64,000 nt of DNA from positions 2,666,001-2,730,000 of the forward strand of contig JARUPY010000607.1 in assembly GCA_029817715.1 (NCBI GenBank), written 5' to 3'. Below, one piece after another: positions 59,590 to 64,000 of this stretch (position 1 is the first letter of the stretch; the number at the start of each line of letters is the position of its first letter). The notes below the pieces were generated by a model, which made no database searches, had not been told where the DNA came from, and was given only the letters and a program-made list of their open reading frames with translations. Made by a program: the position numbers and the translations under genes. Origin of the DNA: Melastoma dodecandrum (Eukaryota; Streptophyta; Magnoliopsida; Myrtales; Melastomataceae).

Positions 59590-61386
59590 TTATTCGAAGA
59601 GGCCGTAGTGAACCGTGGCGCCGGTCTCCTTGACCCACGTCTCGTTGGACTCGAGGAAGGGACCGACGGTGAACTGGATCGCATGCTGCCTGTTGAAACC
59701 CTTCTTGTATCCCTTCCAGTCGACCCTCTTGTCGAGCTTGGCTCCTGGTCCCTTGTTGTTGTACTCGGCATAGTACAGTGTGTCGAGGGCATAGGTTCCA
59801 AACCAGGCCATCCACCCATCCGGATGGATGAAGTCCTCGATGTTAGACTCCATGACGATCGTCGTCGAGAACTCCTTCCACGGCCTCCCGAGGTAGCTAT
59901 TGATGGCATTCTTCACGGGCACGAGCTTCTTGTCGGGGATGATATGGCAGTTTTGGAGGACAAAACCAGTCGTCTCATGCCTGCCAGTCTTCCCTTGGGC
60001 AGTCACGGCGTTGCCCTGGCCATCGCGGGGCCTCCTCACGACGATCAAGCAGTTCTGGAAGATGGCTGTCGCATCGCCGAAGATGAAGTCGATGGTTCCA
60101 GCGATCACGCAGCCACGGTAGAACTGACGGTGGGCGTGGGCATAGAGGGTGTCCTGGTAGCCCTCAAAGCGGCAGTTGAGGAAGACGGCACGGTCGCTCG
60201 TTGCCCTGAGGGCCACGGCCTGACCCTTCTCGGGTCCCGCGGTGTTCCTAAATCCCATGGCCATTGCCATGAAGTCATTTCCGTCGATGCCGAAGGTCGC
60301 ACTCTTGAAGGTAGTGACTCCTTCCACATTGTTCTTCCTCCCGGTAACGATGGTTTTCTGCGATCCATCTCCATATATCAAAATATTGGTCATTTTTTTG
60401 GTCAGGAGGACGGTCTCGTCGTAGATTCCAGCCTTCACGTAGATAATGTACCTCCCATCATGCTTTTCGGGTATGGCAGCCACGGCATCATTGATGGTCT
60501 TGAACTGGCCGCTGCCGTCCTTGGCGACAGTGACATGGGGCTTCGGCTTGAGAGTCTCTTTAGCCCTTAGGATCCTCCTGTCCTCCCCATTAATCCAGGC
60601 GGGAATACCCTCATCATCCAACGAGCTCCGGTCCTCAAGAAGGTGACGGGCGGGGGCGACATTGGGGATCTGAAAGGTCGAAAGGAAGGAAGAAATCTCG
60701 CTGATGATGGCAAGGGAGTTGCTGGTCAGCTCCTTGGCGATCTGCAGGGTCTTCTGCACATCGTCCTTGGTCTTCCCGTCGGGGAAACCGTCGATGCATG
60801 TCTCCCTGTAACTCATGACAGCGCTCAACCAGTTGTTGACGTTGTGAGTCTTCTTTGAGAGCTTGCTGATGTCGCTGACGCCGTCGATAGAGAGCTCCAG
60901 CTCGTCGAGGGCATACTCGACGAGGATCTTGCAGTCCTCGAACGCGTCCTTCTCCCTATCGGACTCGAACTTGAAGGACTTGAGCTTCTCGAAGGCAGAC
61001 TCGATCTCCTCGCGCGCGGCCTCGACGGCAACCTTGACGAGGTCCTTAGGCTGGGCCTTGGACGGGTCCTTTTTGATGGCCTTCTCGAGGGTGCTCTTGC
61101 AGGTATCCTGGAAATCGGTCGACTGGCACATCATCTTGACGGCCTTCTCGGAATGGGACAACTGGGGGGCACCGTCAGCACCAGAGGCAGAAGGGGAGCT
61201 ACCCTTGGAGGAGGCCGAGGCAGCACCCCCATGGCCATAATAACTGACGAATCCAATGACGGCTCCAGCTATAACGCCGGCGATAGCGAGGGAGGAGATG
61301 ACTCCGAGCATGATCCTCTTCCTCATCTTCTGCTGCCTCTCGGCCCTGCGGCGCTCCGACAGGTGGTCGAAGTCCTGGAATACCAT
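59590..61386 (-). CDS. PMEI-domain pectinesterase (type I), single exon
   Basis: Cell-wall enzyme that removes methyl esters from homogalacturonan. One uninterrupted 598-residue frame from MVFQDFDHLSERR. A basic N-terminus is followed by a hydrophobic anchor near 25-50 (IMLGVISSLAIAGVIAG), so it enters the secretory pathway. The PMEI domain is about 75-235 with MCQSTDFQDTC and paired Cys. A processing-like EDRRIL precedes the catalytic domain (about 285-590). Catalytic signatures are GIYDE, QAVAL, YQDTLY (Gln and acid Asp), IDFIFG (nucleophile Asp) and YLGRPWKEF (Arg, Trp). Many type I members have at least one intron; this one has none, which is seen in part of the family. 3' end and promoter are ordinary. 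Confidence 0.95.
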   Translation of the reverse strand: MVFQDFDHLSERRRAERQQKMRKRIMLGVISSLAIAGVIAGAVIGFVSYYGHGGAASASSKGSSPSASGADGAPQLSHSEKAVKMMCQSTDFQDTCKSTLEKAIKKDPSKAQPKDLVKVAVEAAREEIESAFEKLKSFKFESDREKDAFEDCKILVEYALDELELSIDGVSDISKLSKKTHNVNNWLSAVMSYRETCIDGFPDGKTKDDVQKTLQIAKELTSNSLAIISEISSFLSTFQIPNVAPARHLLEDRSSLDDEGIPAWINGEDRRILRAKETLKPKPHVTVAKDGSGQFKTINDAVAAIPEKHDGRYIIYVKAGIYDETVLLTKKMTNILIYGDGSQKTIVTGRKNNVEGVTTFKSATFGIDGNDFMAMAMGFRNTAGPEKGQAVALRATSDRAVFLNCRFEGYQDTLYAHAHRQFYRGCVIAGTIDFIFGDATAIFQNCLIVVRRPRDGQGNAVTAQGKTGRHETTGFVLQNCHIIPDKKLVPVKNAINSYLGRPWKEFSTTIVMESNIEDFIHPDGWMAWFGTYALDTLYYAEYNNKGPGAKLDKRVDWKGYKKGFNRQHAIQFTVGPFLESNETWVKETGATVHYGLFE

Positions 61387-61980
61387 CCTTATTTGATTCT
61401 TCGTCCTCTTCTCCTTCTAATAATGTTTTTCTCCCCCTGCCTTGTATCCGCTAAGGCAGGAGAAGGAAGAAGCGAAAAGGGAAGAAGAGAAGGGAGGAAA
61501 TCACGTGTTCCGTACGGGGATGACAAAACGGCTTTTTATTGACTTCCTCGGGGGGGCTTCTTAATTTAGCAAAATTCATGGTTACGTGGGAATATGTTTT
61601 TCCTCGTCTCTTTCGTTTCGCGTCTGTTCTTACCGAATAGTTTGTTAGATGATAATATCCTGTCCGGTCGTTTCCTCAAAGCTATCCTTCCCTTTTTCTG
61701 TTCCTAAGCGTTTCACCCGCGAATCCTCTCCGCCCCACGTTCAAACCAGCCCACGTCATCCGTACGCTGTTTAATTCATGTTCGACGTACGGATCTAGTC
61801 CTCATAAACTTTCAATCTGATTCTTGAGGGGTTGGTTGATGGGCCGGCCTTTTGATAAACAATTTCTAGCCAGAAGGAGTGGGCCGGCTTGGGTATTAAA
61901 ATTTGTGGTCATTCATATCCGAATTCCATGAAAATTTGTGGAGGGCGTTTTCTACCGTAAATTATGGGGGCACAGATCCA
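61387..61980. other. Pectinesterase upstream region
   Basis: Leader and promoter of the pectinesterase, A- and GA-rich next to the start codon. The foldback element at 61990 lies about 600 bp upstream of the start codon and may affect expression (inference). Confidence 0.5.
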
Positions 61981-61989
61981 GTAGATTGG

Positions 61990-62956
61990 GGGAGCGGCTA
62001 ACGTCCCGTGTGTGTGACGTCCCCCGCATTGTACTAATTTCGACCCTGATTTAGTATAATATACTAACATCAATTAGTACACTTATTATTACTAACGATG
62101 TACTAACTACAGTGTTAGTACAATGTACTAATGAGTACTGTTTTTGTACTAGTACAGTTAGTACAATGTACTAATGGTTACTGTTTTTGTACTAGTAATG
62201 GTTAGTATATTGTACTAAAAATCACTGTTACTGTTTTGTACCAATTAGTACACCTGTAATGTACTAAAAATGTACTAAAAAAGTTTTGTACAATGTACTA
62301 ACCATTACTAGTACAAAAACAGTAACCATTAGTACATTGTACTAACTGTACTAGTACAAAAACAGTACCCATTAGTACATTGTACTAACTGTACTAGTAC
62401 AAAAACAGTACCATTAGTACATTGTACAAAACTTTTTTAGTACATTACAGGTGTACTAATTAGTACAAAACAGTAACAATGATTTTTAGTTCAATGTACT
62501 AACCATTACTAGTACAAAACAGTAACCATTAGTACATTGTACTAACTGTACTAGTACAAAAACAGTACCCATTAGTACACTTATAATTACTGGCGATGTG
62601 CTAGCTACTGTGTTTGTACATTGTACTACTAGTCACTGTTTTTGTACTAGTAATGGTTAGTACATTGTACTAAAAATCACTGTTAATGTTTTGTACCAAT
62701 TAGTACACCTGTAATGTACTAAAAAAGTTTTGTACATTGTACTAACTGTACTAGTACAAAAACAGTGACCATTAGTACATTGTACTAACTGTACTAGTAC
62801 AAAAACAGTACCTATTAGTACATTGTACTAACACTGTAGTTAGTACATCGTTAGTAATAACAAGTGTACTAATTGATGTTAGTACATTGTACTAAATCAG
62901 GGTCGAAATTAGTACAATGCGGGGGACGTCCCACGCACGGGACGTTAGCCGCTCCC
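61990..62956. mobile_element. Foldback Mutator-type MITE with 9-bp target duplication
   Basis: A 967-bp element flanked by exact 9-bp copies GTAGATTGG (61981-61989 and 62957-62965). Ends read inward start GGGAGCGGCTAACGTCCCG on both sides. Nearly the whole length folds on itself: the left half lists TAGTAC and GTACTAA words in one order and the right half gives their reverse complement, meeting near 62470. Inner sequence is built from variants of TTAGTACATTGTACTAAC and ACTGTTTTTGTACTAGTA. It has no coding capacity. A 9-bp duplication is the hallmark of the Mutator superfamily. Confidence 0.9.
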
Positions 62957-62965
62957 GTAGATTGG

Positions 62966-63710
62966 CGTGGGGCATATTGACAGAATCTAGTACGAGGTAT
63001 CGCTTAATACCGTTGATCCCGATCACTCAATTTACTTCCCCTCAAAGGATATGATCTCAATTAGCCTCGAAGAAGGATGCCACTTTTCGCCCTATGGGTG
63101 TTAAGCCTAGAAGAAAGCATCTGGCCTGATCAACATGTCTCCAATTCACCCAGGAGTAAGCGTTGGTTCGTTCCCAGGCAATTCCAGCAAGATGGCGCGG
63201 GTTCTGCCTCGAGGACACGTGTCGAGAGATCGAGGAGTCTGTCAAGGCCTGACGAGTGGCCCAGCAAGAGAATGATATGTGGTAGAAGAAGATCGGGAGA
63301 CTTTATTTTTTAGGATGTTAGTTTAGATTCAGGGTATAAATAAGATTTTCTTAGGCTTTGTAAGTAGGCAATCAATTTAATCAAACAAACCACGGAAGAC
63401 GTTGCTCATAGTTTAAATTTTAGGCTTAGATTATGATTATCCTCCATTTTGTGTTTGTTTCATGGGTGAAGGTCGGGCACCGTGTTTCATTGTGTTCTAT
63501 TAACCTATTTCTCTAATAATGAATGGTAAAAGATAACACTTCCCTTGATATACAAGGGCAGAGTGCAACACCCCTAAGTTGAAACTTTATTTTTCTTAGG
63601 TTTTACCGGGTGCGAAACACGTTCTCGAATCGAAAAATATGAACTAGACGTTCGTTTGTCAAGTACTCAACTTATCAGCCAGCCAACCACGTTTTAAGCA
63701 TTGGATTTCC
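62966..63710. other. Spacer with no recognised gene
   Basis: Mixed AT-rich sequence between two mobile elements. Short open frames only, none recognised. Confidence 0.45.
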
Positions 63711-64000
63711 GAGTTTTGTACGAAAATACGGTTAATTTTAAAAAAATTTTGTGAAATACGGTTCGAGTTTCGTAAAATACGGTTTTACAGTCGAAGGGGC
63801 GCGTCTAAACGCGCCCCTTAAAATGTAAAGAGGGCGGGTTTTGAAAACGCGCCCCCTTAACTAAATGAATAAGGGGCGGGTTAAACCCACCTTTCGAAAG
63901 GTTAAACAAAAAAAATTTGTTTAGCTTAGTTGGTTACATACTTTTGTTATAATGGGGAGGTCAAGAGTTCAACTCCTGCCAGAACCCAAGACGTCCCGCA
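63711..64000. mobile_element. Foldback element C, partial (runs off the window)
   Basis: Begins GAGTTTTGTACGAAAATACGG, the same kind of terminus as elements A and B. It then shows the same plan with another core: GGGGCGCGT, loop CTAA, ACGCGCCCC at about 63799-63820, followed by AAGGGGCGGGTT- and AAAACGCGCCCCC-type copies. The second arm and target duplication would lie beyond 64000, so membership rests on the left end only. Confidence 0.55.
63922..63976 (+). other. tRNA-like A-box and B-box pair
   Basis: TAGCTTAGTTGG (63922-63933) resembles the internal A box of pol III promoters and GAGTTCAACTCC (63965-63976) the B box, at tRNA-like spacing. No complete cloverleaf is seen, so it looks like a tRNA-derived piece (SINE-like or decayed), not a working tRNA gene. 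Confidence 0.4.

Noticed and set aside
59569..60570. 333-codon open frame on the plus strand
   Set aside because: It lies wholly opposite the pectinesterase gene, whose codon structure and catalytic motifs are intact. The plus-strand protein has no recognisable motif.
61990..62956. Repeated TAGTAC words resembling a CRISPR-like array
   Set aside because: The repeats are variable, inverted about a centre, have no constant spacer length and are bounded by a 9-bp duplication in a plant genome. It is a foldback transposable element.
63922..63990. A tRNA gene
   Set aside because: A- and B-box-like words are present but acceptor and anticodon stems do not pair convincingly by eye.

Overview
The window is plant nuclear DNA, almost certainly from a flowering plant. 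The evidence is densely intron-split genes with plant-specific families (RBOH NADPH oxidase, plastid KASII, sucrose synthase, PMEI-type pectinesterase), Copia LTR retrotransposons primed by initiator tRNA-Met, a Mutator-like transposon and AT-rich introns. Nothing here fixes the species. Seven spliced genes were rebuilt exon by exon; in each the reading frame stays open across all junctions and the protein has the usual family length. An eighth gene (pectinesterase) is a single exon.

Layout, left to right. 912-3959: internally deleted Copia element with intact 5-bp target duplication. 5201-9122 (+): RBOH NADPH oxidase, 13 exons. 9586-18816: RRP12-like ribosome-biogenesis pseudogene, split by a 7.5-kb degenerate Copia element (10120-17586) whose 3' LTR alone carries two 166-bp satellite-like units. 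19213-24104 (-): plastid 3-oxoacyl-ACP synthase II, 13 exons. 25760-29207 (-): sucrose synthase, 13 coding exons. About 30.66-33.62 kb: decayed Mutator-like transposon with terminal inverted repeats. 35252-39762 (-): ARID-PHD protein (ARID4 type), 15 exons. 41129-48301 (-): COG3 Golgi tethering subunit, 25 exons, head to head with 48565-52240 (+), a WDR74/NSA1-type WD-repeat protein, across only 263 bp. 52.5-56.1 kb: three decayed F-box-like copies in tandem. 56308-58485 (-): RAD51 recombinase, 9 exons. 59590-61386 (-): intronless PMEI-pectinesterase. 61990-62956: foldback element with a perfect 9-bp target duplication. 63711-64000: the start of another foldback element.

The genes do not form a pathway; they are ordinary euchromatic neighbours. 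The accessory content is the interesting part. Three short foldback elements (33958-34392, 43962-44322, 63711 onward) share a terminal GAGNTTTGT motif. They also share an internal plan of small hairpins in which the GC-rich core sequence differs between elements while the frame around it is kept. Two have 10-11 bp target duplications, which points to the Mutator superfamily. This set is the best candidate for something not well described. Three genes (RBOH, ARID4, RAD51) each contain one GC-AG intron.
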